Shown: piece by piece, positions 32,308 through 41,103 of the stretch | How positions within the stretch are numbered: the first letter of the stretch is position 1 | Layout: every line of letters starts with the position of its first letter | IMG/VR virus record: IMGVR_UViG_3300005289_000016 | Location: 124,001-188,000 of that record | DNA: 64,000 bases | Direction: 5' to 3' (one strand) | From: a virus | Notes under the pieces: model-generated | The model's input: only the letters and a program-made list of their open reading frames with translations | Told to the model about the DNA's origin: nothing | The model's database searches: none | Position numbers and translations under genes: made by a program

Positions 32308-33894
32308 TCAGTTGGCTCCACGTTTGGTTTTCAGTACAACCCGGAGAGATTCCAGGGATTCTTTGGTCCAGGCTGCACCGCCCGGCGTCTTCTGGAGAAG
32401 AGCGAGTGGCTTGACGTCTTCGGTGTGAGGCTTCAGCTCGTAGTCGACAGGGTTCGTCGAATCATTACCGACCTTCACCTTACCGATCAAGTGCTCAGAG
32501 CTACCTTGATCACGACGTGCCGCGATACCAACTTTGACAGCCAGTACATCGGCGGTGCCGAACGTGGGGATCTTAAACCCAACGCTACCCTCAGACTCAT
32601 CGATTGGCGGACGCAGGACGGGAGAGTCGAGGTCGGAGAAGCCGTAGTTAGCCGGACGATTGAGTGCGGCTTTAACGTTATTCTCGATGATGTCGGCTGG
32701 ATCGGACAACAGGTTGAAGTGGTAGAATTCAATCCGCGCCGAAGTTGCCACGCTGTTGCTCACAGCCAGACGGTAGTACCGGTAAGAACCGATCTTATCC
32801 GGAGCAAGCTTGAATGCGCCCACGCGGTCTGCTTGAGCCATGAACCATGCCGCTTGACCATTGGCGCGAACGTCCAAGTCCACCCACGTAGTCCCATCAT
32901 TACTGGCTTGGAACTTCCAGCCGTCGAAGGCACTCAACGTACTATAGCCTTGGATCACGTAACCGCTGACTTTCTTCGGTTCAGTGAATACCACGTTCAA
33001 GGCGATAGCTGTGGCGGCTCCACCAGACCAATAGCACCGGAAGGTGGTTGGGGAGATGCATTGTGCCGGAGTACCGGAGGTCATGGCTGGAACGGTGGTA
33101 AACGAGAACTGACCCGGTTGATCAGATTCAGTGGCGCCCTTCGGCATGATCACCGCGGCATCCCAGGTCCCACCGTCTTTCAGGTTATAGGTCTGAGTCG
33201 CGTCATCCAGTCCTTTCCAATTGACTGGGACCTCGATCTTGTCGACAGGGGTGGCGTAGACCTTGACAGGGCCGAGACGGCCAGAGGCAGTGCCATCCTG
33301 ATTGTCGTAGTTCAGATAGACGTCGGTAACGTGGAACGCAATACCTGTCGAACGCGGTGAGAAAGTCGACGAGATACCCCAGCGGAATATGCTGTCGAGT
33401 GTGAGTGTCGGAACGGAACGTTCGTGCACTACGACACCATTGAGAACGCTGCGGACCACTTTGTTCACCAAGTCGATCTCGAACTCAATGAAATGCTCAC
33501 CGACTGGGATACTGCTGAGGAAGTTGTTATCCACCGGAATGCCGTCGATGAAGAACAGGGAGTTCGTGGTCGACAAGGATAACAGAGCGGCACCCGCCGT
33601 AGGCAAGTCCATACGGAAACCGATACATGCTTTGGTGGTCACCGCTGGGTTATCGAACAACGAGCGAATCGTGCGGTTCCAGAATGCGTAGGTGTGGCCA
33701 GCAGCACCCAGCTGATCGAGGAAGGTGAAGCTGAGCGATAACCACTGCCGACCGCGAATAGTGTTGATGCCGACGGTGCTCAGCACTGCGTTGTTCAGAT
33801 CAAACACCGTGTGACCGTCGTAGGTCAGGTGCTGGAGCGAGATGAACGTCCGCGAAGGGATCTGGTCGAAACACGCCATGTTAGTAACAGTCAT
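32308..33894 (-). CDS. Virion structural-type protein with discoidin-like domain, 528 aa
   Basis: N-terminal about 200 residues look like a lectin-type sandwich (NTIRGRQWLSLSF, HFIEFEIDLV). Residues about 270-400 resemble an F5/8-type C (discoidin) domain: GWKFQASNDGTTWVDLD and YRYYRLAVS. The C-terminus parallels that of the 352-aa neighbour. Such combinations occur in carbohydrate-binding tail tips. The ATG at 33894 follows GGAGGGTTG. A TTG two codons earlier is weaker. Confidence 0.8.
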   Translation of the reverse strand: MTVTNMACFDQIPSRTFISLQHLTYDGHTVFDLNNAVLSTVGINTIRGRQWLSLSFTFLDQLGAAGHTYAFWNRTIRSLFDNPAVTTKACIGFRMDLPTAGAALLSLSTTNSLFFIDGIPVDNNFLSSIPVGEHFIEFEIDLVNKVVRSVLNGVVVHERSVPTLTLDSIFRWGISSTFSPRSTGIAFHVTDVYLNYDNQDGTASGRLGPVKVYATPVDKIEVPVNWKGLDDATQTYNLKDGGTWDAAVIMPKGATESDQPGQFSFTTVPAMTSGTPAQCISPTTFRCYWSGGAATAIALNVVFTEPKKVSGYVIQGYSTLSAFDGWKFQASNDGTTWVDLDVRANGQAAWFMAQADRVGAFKLAPDKIGSYRYYRLAVSNSVATSARIEFYHFNLLSDPADIIENNVKAALNRPANYGFSDLDSPVLRPPIDESEGSVGFKIPTFGTADVLAVKVGIAARRDQGSSEHLIGKVKVGNDSTNPVDYELKPHTEDVKPLALLQKTPGGAAWTKESLESLRVVLKTKRGAN

Positions 33895-33896
33895 GG

Positions 33897-34241
33897 TCAA
33901 CCCTCCACGCGGTTGTATTGCAGGTACAGACGACCAGTCGGGGTGACTGAATCACTGTTGAACTTCAGGACCAGCACGTGGCTGTACTTGGAGTTGGTAG
34001 CGAAGTCACGACTGTTCTTGCCGTTGTATACCACGGAAGCAGTGGAGAGGTTCCACTCTTTGTCACTGCCTTCCACGATCCAGCGGTCTTTGCCCTCGCC
34101 GGTGTCGGTTGCAGACAGGATGCTGACCAGAGCCATGCGCTGGTCCAGGGTCATCTCTGCTGCCACTTCGATTCCAGCCAAGCTCTCGGCACTTTCCGAG
34201 AAGTCGGTGTGGAAGAAGTAGTTGGTCCAGTTGGGTTTCAT
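33897..34241 (-). CDS. Virion structural-type protein, module C-terminal part only, 114 aa
   Basis: It corresponds to the C-terminal third of the longer family members (35634, 38389): an acidic helical stretch, then VVYNG, YSHVLVLKF and the closing GRLYLQYN, equivalent to the G-x-hydrophobic-aromatic-x-HY signature. It is therefore a short or truncated paralogue, with its own ribosome-binding site (GGAGTTGACAG). Confidence 0.78.
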   Translation of the reverse strand: MKPNWTNYFFHTDFSESAESLAGIEVAAEMTLDQRMALVSILSATDTGEGKDRWIVEGSDKEWNLSTASVVYNGKNSRDFATNSKYSHVLVLKFNSDSVTPTGRLYLQYNRVEG

Positions 34242-34244
34242 CTG

Positions 34245-34715
34245 TCAACTCCAGGTAAGGTTGAATTCCTTGATCGCCAAGGAAATAGGAGGCAGGTTTT
34301 GAAAGATCAACTTACCTGTACCGAACCACGCGAGTGATTCTGGCTTAGCGGTAAGCTGGACTTCAAAATTGCCGTCCTCACGAGTGACCACAGGTGCATC
34401 AACCAGGTCAGCCGTAGTGAATAACACCCCCGAATCTCGCAAGGAGGTCAGCATCTCGTAAAGAGTAGGCTTCGGGTCCATGCGAGGATAAACGGGGAAC
34501 ATACCAGGCAGTGTGGCAAGATCGCGTCGGTGATACTGGATCACCTTGGTCCCCCGGAACGTGTAATCGTTCAGGGCGGTCAGACGGACTTGTGCCAGAT
34601 TACCGACACCGGGAGACACGACACTGAAAGTCAGGCCGGTCTCCGACAGCGCGGTCGCACTTTCCCGGTTCAGGGCCAACACGAAGTCGACTTTATTGTC
34701 CTGTACCAGAGCCAT
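34245..34715 (-). CDS. Virion structural-type protein, repeated-module family, 156 aa
   Basis: One module copy: QVRLTALNDYTFRGTKVIQYHRRDL, then LYEMLTSL, LFTTADLVDAP and VQLTAKPESLAWFGTG (pattern shared with the genes at 35634 to 40170). It lacks the C-terminal third found in longer members and pairs with the adjacent 114-aa gene, which has only that third. Together they look like one ancestral long gene split in two. Confidence 0.8.
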   Translation of the reverse strand: MALVQDNKVDFVLALNRESATALSETGLTFSVVSPGVGNLAQVRLTALNDYTFRGTKVIQYHRRDLATLPGMFPVYPRMDPKPTLYEMLTSLRDSGVLFTTADLVDAPVVTREDGNFEVQLTAKPESLAWFGTGKLIFQNLPPISLAIKEFNLTWS

Positions 34716-34727
34716 GTGGCGTCCTCA

Positions 34728-35588
34728 TCATGCGTTGTAGTGCCAAATGATTTTACCGCAGAACCAACTACCGGCCTGAGGTGTGATCACCAGTGCACGG
34801 TTGAACTTCGCCGCATTGGCTTCTGGCAGGTTGACACTTGGCAATGTGAAGCGAGTGATGGTCAGACCACCGATCCCGCCTTCTTGAGTGTGACTGATCC
34901 GTGGGTCGATAGTCTTGCCGGTATAACCGGAGAACCATTCTGCCATGGCCCGCACGTCACTCGAGGTCGAGGTGATGGCAGAGCCTGTCACGATAGACGT
35001 AGCACCACCGAACCGACTGAAGTCAATCGACATCCCTACCAAGTTCATCAAGGGTTTGCCCTCGACGTAGTTGGCATCCCAGTACAACCCGGACATGCTA
35101 GAGACTGAGACGATCTGGTCAAGTGAACGTTTGCCTCGAGTCCAGCGAAGTCTGAAGTTACCCGAATACCCTACGGACGACGGATCGACTGACAGAGTGT
35201 ACAGATCACCACTGGCAGCCGCGCCGTATCCGGCTAGGACATCCGAGACATTCAACTTCAAACCGTACTTGGTGTTGATCAGTCGAATCCAGTCTTCTTT
35301 CGGCAAGTTGCCGACTGCCCACTCGTCGATCTCGAAGATCACGTTAGCAAACAACCGGTTCAACTGAAGCCGGCGGTAATGGATGACACGCTTACCGATG
35401 TAGAACGACCCGGGCAGAGCATACAACTCGATCGACGTGTCTTGGATCTCACCCGGTCCCGGAGTACGGACATACGGTACACCCAAGCGAGAGTTGACCA
35501 GATCTCGCATTTCAAGGAGACCGGGGTTGCTCTCATTGATGAGATTCAGTAGCAGCTCAAGCTGAGGCTTAGAGTAGTAAATAGACAT
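34728..35588 (-). CDS. Virion structural-type protein, repeated-module family, 286 aa
   Basis: Complete family member. It has LLLNLINESNPGL at the N-terminus, IELYALPGSFYIGKRVIHYRRL, LINTKYGLKLNVSDVL, SVDPSSVGYSGNFRL, a divergent middle, and the closing GKIIWHYN. No signal peptide. The order suggests a tail or base-plate component assembled in the cytoplasm. Confidence 0.82.
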   Translation of the reverse strand: MSIYYSKPQLELLLNLINESNPGLLEMRDLVNSRLGVPYVRTPGPGEIQDTSIELYALPGSFYIGKRVIHYRRLQLNRLFANVIFEIDEWAVGNLPKEDWIRLINTKYGLKLNVSDVLAGYGAAASGDLYTLSVDPSSVGYSGNFRLRWTRGKRSLDQIVSVSSMSGLYWDANYVEGKPLMNLVGMSIDFSRFGGATSIVTGSAITSTSSDVRAMAEWFSGYTGKTIDPRISHTQEGGIGGLTITRFTLPSVNLPEANAAKFNRALVITPQAGSWFCGKIIWHYNA

Positions 35589-35633
35589 GCGTCTCTACCT
35601 TTGTGGAGACCCCGGTTGCCCGGGGTCGATTAC

Positions 35634-36509
35634 TCAGACCTCGTTCGGATCGACCGGGTCGTCGTAATGGAGGTAGAACACGCCCGGTGGAGTGGTCACG
35701 TCGGCACGCATCAACAGACCCAGTACGTACTTGTACGAACTGTTGGTCGGCAGTACGCCGCTGTTGATACCGCTGTAAACCACCTCAGCACCTGCCAGCG
35801 ACCAGGTCAGTTGCGCAGGGTCAAGGTTCCACAGAGACTTACCAGCGTTGGTGTCCACTGCCTTGATGGCGTTGAGCAGCGCAGTGTCGCCAGCGCCCAA
35901 GAAGGTACCGACCTGATAAGTCTCGAGCACGGCCTTCTGAGACGTGAAGTCCAGACCGTACATGTAGGTCAATGCCGAACCCGCGGAGCCATCGCCAGGC
36001 ACTGCGTAATCCAGACCTGGAAGCTGCACGGTCGTCAAGTGCTGGCTCAGTACTGCCTGACCGCTTTGCACGGTCACAGCCAGCGTACCAGTCCAACCAA
36101 TAGCTTCCGGTTTAGCCACCAGTGCGATCTCTTCGGCGTTCTCACCCACGTAACTGAACGGTGCGTCGACGAAGTCTTCAGGCGACAGTACCAGACCGTA
36201 ACGACGGAAAAGAGCTGGGAAGAAGTCAGACAATTTGGTAGGACCGTAAACCTTGACCGACAGTGGGCAGAGTTTCGGGAAGTCATTGAGGTTCAGGCGG
36301 TCGTACGTGACTACCCGCGCCCCTTGGAACAGTGACTCAGGTTTGGCGGTGATCTTGATGGCAGTGTTACCTGCCACCAGACCTTCTCGCCATGTGCCTT
36401 CGGTCTCCTGAGGAGTACCGAAGTTCAGCTCAGCAACCGTGAGGCTGGAGCCGTTAGCAGTGTTGATGTAATTCACCAAACTCTGCTTGGAATCGTAATG
36501 GATCGACAT
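35634..36509 (-). CDS. Virion structural-type protein, repeated-module family, 291 aa
   Basis: Shows LVNYINTANGSSL, IKITAKPESLFQGARVVTYDRL, FRRYGLVLSPEDFVDAP, LVAKPEAIGWTGTLAV, LPGLDY and the closing FYLHYDDPVDP. Its last residues resemble those of the member at 38389 (DPVDP), so these two are closest to one another. 12 bases from its upstream neighbour. Confidence 0.82.
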   Translation of the reverse strand: MSIHYDSKQSLVNYINTANGSSLTVAELNFGTPQETEGTWREGLVAGNTAIKITAKPESLFQGARVVTYDRLNLNDFPKLCPLSVKVYGPTKLSDFFPALFRRYGLVLSPEDFVDAPFSYVGENAEEIALVAKPEAIGWTGTLAVTVQSGQAVLSQHLTTVQLPGLDYAVPGDGSAGSALTYMYGLDFTSQKAVLETYQVGTFLGAGDTALLNAIKAVDTNAGKSLWNLDPAQLTWSLAGAEVVYSGINSGVLPTNSSYKYVLGLLMRADVTTPPGVFYLHYDDPVDPNEV

Positions 36510-36521
36510 GGCTCAGTCCTA

Positions 36522-37544
36522 TTACACGTTGTAGTGGAGGTAAATCTTGCCCGTAGCCCACGCACGTTGCGTCGATGCACCGAAACCGGAGCCTGCGTAG
36601 CTTTCCGCCGTGCTGTAGATAACCACACGGTTGTAGAACTCGGAGTTGGCTTCTGGAACGTCGGGGTGAGGCAGGGAGTACCGCCGGGCCATGAGGCCAG
36701 TCAGGTCGTACTTGGTATTGATGCCGTTCACGACATCTTGCGGGCCGGCCGGTTGCACCAGAGTGTAGCTCGACCCATCGCGGGCTTTGAGCGTACGCAG
36801 CAGGTTGTCTTCGATCCACCGGCGCACTGTCTGACCACCGTCGTTATAGTTATCGCCGACGTAAACGTTGTTTCGTACACCGCCGACGTATCCGTTGGCC
36901 ACGTACATGTTTTCCAAGTAGGCGGCAGCGAAGGTGTAATCGACGTCGAAGCCGTCTGGTAGCACCCAGTACCGATGGTTGGCTTCAACGCTGAAGTCGT
37001 TACCGCCTGGGAAACGACGACCCAGCAATTGGTCAACAGGCAGAAGAGACTCGAGAGTCCGCTCACCGATTTCCCAACGGCAAGGCACCGTGCCCACAAA
37101 GGCAAGGTTGGTTGCCAGAGGCGTCAGGTTCCACAGGTCCCCACGAACGCCGTTGTAACCGGTCAGGTTGACGTCGGTCCATTCTGCTGGGTTGAAGTTG
37201 AACCCGTACTTCTCACCGTACAGCGGCAACAGGTTACGCGCTGTGGTCAGAACGGTACTGTTGGCGCCGGTGTTGGCAATCCAGTTCTGGACATGCGGCG
37301 TCACGTTCTTGAAGATACGTGCGATGTCCAGACGACGGTAAGTCAACAGCACGTTACCGGTGTAGTTGGTGTTCGGCTTGGCCATCACTCGAATGCGGGT
37401 GTTGTGACCATTGCCCGGGTCCGTGATGACTTCAGGGATACTGAAATCAAAGTCGGTTTCGTTGATCGGGAACGGCAACTGAGGGTTGCCGGCATTGATC
37501 AGAGCGACGACCATTTGCTTGGTCGTTTTGCTATAAATAGCCAT
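36522..37544 (-). CDS. Virion structural-type protein, repeated-module family, 340 aa
   Basis: The longest member. It has MVVALINAGNPQL, IRVMAKPNTNYTGNVLLTYRRLDI, YGEKYGFNFNPAEW, then an Asn/Tyr/Gly-rich insert (about residues 195-250) and the closing GKIYLHYN. The insert may extend from the virion. Confidence 0.82.
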   Translation of the reverse strand: MAIYSKTTKQMVVALINAGNPQLPFPINETDFDFSIPEVITDPGNGHNTRIRVMAKPNTNYTGNVLLTYRRLDIARIFKNVTPHVQNWIANTGANSTVLTTARNLLPLYGEKYGFNFNPAEWTDVNLTGYNGVRGDLWNLTPLATNLAFVGTVPCRWEIGERTLESLLPVDQLLGRRFPGGNDFSVEANHRYWVLPDGFDVDYTFAAAYLENMYVANGYVGGVRNNVYVGDNYNDGGQTVRRWIEDNLLRTLKARDGSSYTLVQPAGPQDVVNGINTKYDLTGLMARRYSLPHPDVPEANSEFYNRVVIYSTAESYAGSGFGASTQRAWATGKIYLHYNV

Positions 37545-37576
37545 GGATTAAAACCTTCTCAGGAAAAGGGACGAAG

Positions 37577-38380
37577 TCACCAGTTCAGATCATAATGGAA
37601 ATAGATCGGACCCATCACACCACCACCGGCGTAAGTCTGAATCATGACCCGCTCGAACGTTTGATTCGCTGTAGGAACAGCGCTGGTGGGCATGTCGACT
37701 ACGGCGCTGTTGTACCACGCGGGCATCCCGGCTTTTAGACCTACCGCCATGACCTGATCGAAGTTAGCCCAGCGGCCGGTCTTCGGATCAATCTTCAGTT
37801 GGTCTTTGTAAGCGGTGAAATCGAAGTTGTAAGCACTGACGTAGCCAGACTTACGTCCGCCGAGTTCAACCAAGTCAACCGGGTGGGTCAATACAGGCAG
37901 CAACTGAACAATGACCACGGTTTCCAGCAACGGGTTGCCGAAGGTCATCTCAAGGGTGATGGTGCCAGCCCAGTTCCATGACTGTTCCTTGACCACGATC
38001 TCGATAGGCTTGGTTTCTTCCAAGTTCTCGAAGATTGGAACGTTGATCGCATTCAGGTCGGTGGCTTCGAGATAGAAACCGTACTTCGCATTGAGCTGAG
38101 CAATGATCCACGCCGGAGTGATCTCGCCATTGGTCCGAAGGTTAGGCGTCAGGCCTGCATCCTCGAACAACTTAGGTAAGTCGTGACGGTTGTAGAAGAT
38201 CTCGATCTGGCCCTTGTAGCCCTTTCCGTGGATACCGGCGACTTGGACACCCGTGTTACGGACATCGGTCTCCTGCTTTGCCACAGGCAGCGAGAGGGAC
38301 ACGTTCTCCAACGTGAGGGGCCGACGTAACGAGCTGTTCGCTTCGTTAATCAGCTGGAGGATAGTTAGACGACCGTCCAT
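37577..38380 (-). CDS. Virion structural-type protein, repeated-module family, 267 aa
   Basis: Carries ILQLINEANSSL, VQVAGIHGKGYKGQIEIFYNRHDL, LNAKYGFYLEATDLN, VVKEQSWNWAGTITLEM and the closing GPIYFHYDLNW. Most similar in its N-terminal half to the 171-aa member at 40170 (GIPGKGFKN). Confidence 0.82.
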   Translation of the reverse strand: MDGRLTILQLINEANSSLRRPLTLENVSLSLPVAKQETDVRNTGVQVAGIHGKGYKGQIEIFYNRHDLPKLFEDAGLTPNLRTNGEITPAWIIAQLNAKYGFYLEATDLNAINVPIFENLEETKPIEIVVKEQSWNWAGTITLEMTFGNPLLETVVIVQLLPVLTHPVDLVELGGRKSGYVSAYNFDFTAYKDQLKIDPKTGRWANFDQVMAVGLKAGMPAWYNSAVVDMPTSAVPTANQTFERVMIQTYAGGGVMGPIYFHYDLNW

Positions 38381-38388
38381 GTATCACC

Positions 38389-39240
38389 TCACTGTGGTTC
38401 GGCGAACGGATCGACCGGCTCGCTGAAGTGGATGATCAGATCGCCCGTGATGCCGTAGGCGTTGTCATGATCCAAACGCACTTGCAGGCCGTAGTCGTAG
38501 CTGCTGTTGAACAGCCCGTTGTCCGCTGTGGAACCCGCCGCCAAGATCTGAGCACCTTGCAGGCTGTACTCGGCATAACCAGTGAATGCCCAAGCATCAC
38601 CCGTCACATCGGTCAAGATCGTGGCCAGTTCCTGAGGAATGGCTTGACCGACCGTCAAGGTCTTCAGGTACGCCACGTGCTCGGAGAAGTTACGCCAGTA
38701 GCTGTACATCTGCGCAAATGGCAGCGTTGCATATGGCGTTGGATAATCCAGACCAGGCAATGCCGTAACAGTCAGGTAGTTCTCCAGTGGGATCTCGCCT
38801 TGGGACACGGACACCGACACAGTGCCGATCCAACCCAAGCTACTTGGTTCAGCAGTCAGCTGTACGGTCTTGTAGTCAGAAAGGTCTTCAGCATCCACCA
38901 GCACCACATCTGTGGTTTCGAGGTTGGTACCGAACCGCGCATTCAGGAAAGGCAGCAGGTCGTGTGAGTTCGTCACACTCGGTGCTTTCAACGTCAGCGT
39001 GACCAGCTTGGCCAAGTCGTCCAGCTTCAGGCGGTTGTAGAAGATGTCCACATCGCCTTGGTACGGAGCCGCTGTGTTATTCGCCCGGATGGTTACGTGC
39101 GAGTTGTGATTGGGGTGTTGACCGGTCTGGTTCAACTGGGGATTGATGAAATCATAATCCTCAGGGTCCAGTACGATCCCGCCGTTATTGCTCCCCACGA
39201 CATTCAAGAGTGTCGTGACGGGGTCTTTATAAAGAGACAT
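38389..39240 (-). CDS. Virion structural-type protein, repeated-module family, 283 aa
   Basis: Carries VTIRANNTAAPYQGDVDIFYNRLKL, LNARFGTNLETTDVVLVDA, LTAEPSSLGWIGTVSVSV, LPGLDYPTPY and the end GDLIIHFSEPVDP, with His-Phe where other members have His-Tyr. Same layout and length class as the member at 35634. Confidence 0.82.
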   Translation of the reverse strand: MSLYKDPVTTLLNVVGSNNGGIVLDPEDYDFINPQLNQTGQHPNHNSHVTIRANNTAAPYQGDVDIFYNRLKLDDLAKLVTLTLKAPSVTNSHDLLPFLNARFGTNLETTDVVLVDAEDLSDYKTVQLTAEPSSLGWIGTVSVSVSQGEIPLENYLTVTALPGLDYPTPYATLPFAQMYSYWRNFSEHVAYLKTLTVGQAIPQELATILTDVTGDAWAFTGYAEYSLQGAQILAAGSTADNGLFNSSYDYGLQVRLDHDNAYGITGDLIIHFSEPVDPFAEPQ

Positions 39241-39253
39241 GGATCATCTCCGA

Positions 39254-40093
39254 TCAAGGATTGTAGTGGAAGAAGGCTGTCCCGGAATACCCGTTCGAGC
39301 GCAAGAGAGTCTGGACCACTACACGTGAGTACTCTCGGCTGGCGTCCGGATGATCCTTAGTAGCATAATCACGGAGCGTCATCTTGGACGTCGAGGAGAA
39401 GTCAATCCCCGGGAAGTTCTCGATGCCGTAGTATTCACTGAGTGCAGCCTGAAAGGCGGCCTGATCTACCCAGCTACCTTTGTAGTTGTTGCCGTACCGG
39501 TTCACTTTCAACTGTGGCGCAATGAACGAGAAGTCCTGTCCCCATGTGAGTAGACCGACACTGACGTACCCTTCCAGTACTGGATCGGGGTGTTTCAGTT
39601 CAGCGTATTCGCGAGTCGTTACCACACTCGTCAGCATGAGCTGTTCACGGTTGAACAACACTCGGGTGAAGCCGGTGTACGCCAGACTACCCGGCTTAGC
39701 CGTCAGTTCCAACGTGACCTGATCACCACCCGACAACAGCTTCAGGTCGATGTCGACGACATCTTTCTGGGTGAGGTTGATCCCCAGTGCCTTGTTCAGC
39801 TCAGGCAAGAGGCGGTACAGCGTGGATTGACCCAACGCCGAGAACTCAGGACGGTACGTGCCTCGATAGAGGACACCTAGGTCCAGACGGTCATAAAGAA
39901 GAGCCACCTTACCAGCATAGTCTTCAGCGTACACCCCACGAGCCATCACCGTAGTGTTGGAGTCAGGGTTGTCGAGGACGGTGCTGGCTTGACCGAAGAT
40001 GAGGTTGGTCGAATCAAACGCGATGATCGGTGTATTGGCGCGGTTGATCAGATCACGCACCATCTCATCTGGCGAGAGACTGTAGATTGACAT
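39254..40093 (-). CDS. Virion structural-type protein, repeated-module family, 279 aa
   Basis: Carries VRDLINRANTPI, VMARGVYAEDYAGKVALLYDRLDL, LNKALGINLTQKDVVDI, LTAKPGSLAYTGFTRV and the closing GTAFFHYNP. Complete member of the family. Confidence 0.82.
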   Translation of the reverse strand: MSIYSLSPDEMVRDLINRANTPIIAFDSTNLIFGQASTVLDNPDSNTTVMARGVYAEDYAGKVALLYDRLDLGVLYRGTYRPEFSALGQSTLYRLLPELNKALGINLTQKDVVDIDLKLLSGGDQVTLELTAKPGSLAYTGFTRVLFNREQLMLTSVVTTREYAELKHPDPVLEGYVSVGLLTWGQDFSFIAPQLKVNRYGNNYKGSWVDQAAFQAALSEYYGIENFPGIDFSSTSKMTLRDYATKDHPDASREYSRVVVQTLLRSNGYSGTAFFHYNP

Positions 40094-40169
40094 GGTTGGT
40101 TCTCTCTAAGCGACTAGGATCGCCGAGGCCCGTAGACCCCGACGAGTGTTCTGCTCAACCAGCCAGCAC

Positions 40170-40685
40170 TTAGGACAGGCTGAGGGTGAGACCGTCGAGG
40201 ACCTTGGTGGTCACGGCGGTGTTCAGATCCTGGTCAGCCTGCTGGATGGTGATGACTACTTGACCACGGTAAGCGAACGAGCCCGCTGCGGCGATCAGGG
40301 TGAACTGCTGAGGAGTGCTGGTCAGATCGCCCGGCAGGGTCAGGTCCGAACGCACGTCGTCCAGTTGCAGGTTGGAGCCGTAGAACGTGTTGAAGCCGTC
40401 CAGGATGTGCTGGATGGTGACGTCACCTTCTACCTGAATCTGAGAAGGGATCTGGATCTCGAAGTCTGCCAAGTTGATCCGGTTGTAGAGGATCGTGGCA
40501 GTGTTCTTGAAGCCTTTACCCGGGATACCGGTCATCACCAATTCGGTGTTACGCTGTGGGGTTTCGCCCGATGCAGCGACTGGTTCACCGAAGCTGACCT
40601 TCTCGAAAGTCAGGTTAAGACCTGGGTTCTTCTCGTTGACCAGGGCGAGTACCTGGTCCTTTGAAAGCAGGGAAATGTCAGACAT
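40170..40685 (-). CDS. Virion structural-type protein, repeated-module family, 171 aa
   Basis: First gene of the minus-strand block. One module only: VLALVNEKNPGLNLTFEKVSFGEP, MTGIPGKGFKNTATILYNRINL, YGSNLQLDDVRSDL, LIAAAGSFAYRGQVVI. It resembles the 182-aa gene at the other end of the block in length and in lacking the C-terminal third. Start ATG 40685 is taken. A GTG at 40724 would add 13 residues. The 76-base gap after it is larger than usual for the operon. Confidence 0.8.
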   Translation of the reverse strand: MSDISLLSKDQVLALVNEKNPGLNLTFEKVSFGEPVAASGETPQRNTELVMTGIPGKGFKNTATILYNRINLADFEIQIPSQIQVEGDVTIQHILDGFNTFYGSNLQLDDVRSDLTLPGDLTSTPQQFTLIAAAGSFAYRGQVVITIQQADQDLNTAVTTKVLDGLTLSLS

Positions 40686-40820
40686 GTCTTGATACCCGAA
40701 GTGGATTTGAAGAGCGGCTGACACTCGATAAATCGAGATGAGTTAAAGAGAGCAGCTACACATCATTTGACCACTCAAGATCCCGTAGATCTCTATAAAA
40801 GATATAAAGCAAATAAGGAA

Positions 40821-40846
40821 GGGATACAGGCCTTGGCCTGTATCCC
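40821..40846. terminator. 12-bp palindromic hairpin in the divergent gap
   Basis: A perfect 12-bp stem (GGGATACAGGCC with GGCCTGTATCCC) with loop TT, in the gap between the minus-strand block and the plus-strand non-coding RNA region. On the minus strand it is followed by TTCCTTATTTGC, on the plus strand by CTGTTTATAG. It may insulate the two units. Minus-strand promoter sequences (TTTATATC, TTTTATAGAG in minus sense) lie beside it at about 40793-40812. Confidence 0.6.
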
Positions 40847-40863
40847 CTGTTTATAGTGGATTT

Positions 40864-40887
40864 GATTTTACTCAAACCATACATTAC
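40864..40887 (+). promoter_or_regulatory. Putative phage promoter, TACATTAT class
   Basis: GATTTTACTCAAACCA then TACATTAC (40880-40887). Same class as the elements at 17418 and 50070. No coding sequence starts within 200 bases, so the transcript would begin with the structured segment 40927-41078. Confidence 0.5.
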
Positions 40888-40926
40888 TCTCGTAACCAAA
40901 AACCAATAATCGAAATCCTATTGTAT

Positions 40927-41078
40927 GTACAGGCAGTAGATACTGTCAGGTGAGGGGGTGATCCAGCACGAGCGTTTAACCCGAAACGGTTGAGCATCGA
41001 CGGGAGTCCGAAGCATACGTTTCAACGGCGCCTGTACCGGGCAGCATGGGCTCAAACTCATGCTGCCCATTTATGCCG
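40927..41078 (+). ncRNA. Putative structured non-coding RNA or leader RNA with its own terminator
   Basis: No credible ORF is present. GTACAGGC (40927-40934) is perfectly complementary to GCCTGTAC (41030-41037) and would close a domain of about 110 bases. Inside are a CGTTT/AAACG hairpin (40973-40988) and a small CAGT/ACTG hairpin (40934-40945, competing by one base). The closing stem abuts a 10-bp terminator hairpin at 41039-41068, followed by TTATGCCG. A TACATTAC element lies 40 bases upstream. Not a tRNA (no T-loop motif), and no known riboswitch class was recognised. It may be a free small RNA or a leader of the 51-aa gene. Confidence 0.5.
41039..41078 (+). terminator. Terminator hairpin followed by TTATGCCG
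   Basis: GGGCAGCATG pairs with CATGCTGCCC across a 10-base loop. TTATGCCG follows at 41071-41078, the exact recurring octamer. Confidence 0.75.
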
Positions 41079-41103
41079 ACACACATTTTGAAGGAGTATC
41101 CAA

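Noticed and set aside
32425-33360. Plus-strand open frame inside the minus-strand structural block
   Set aside because: Opposite to a gene with lectin/discoidin-like domains. The translation has no protein-like pattern.
40920-41040. tRNA gene in the structured non-coding segment
   Set aside because: No acceptor-D-anticodon-T arrangement and no GGTTCRA T-loop motif. Stem pattern does not form a cloverleaf.
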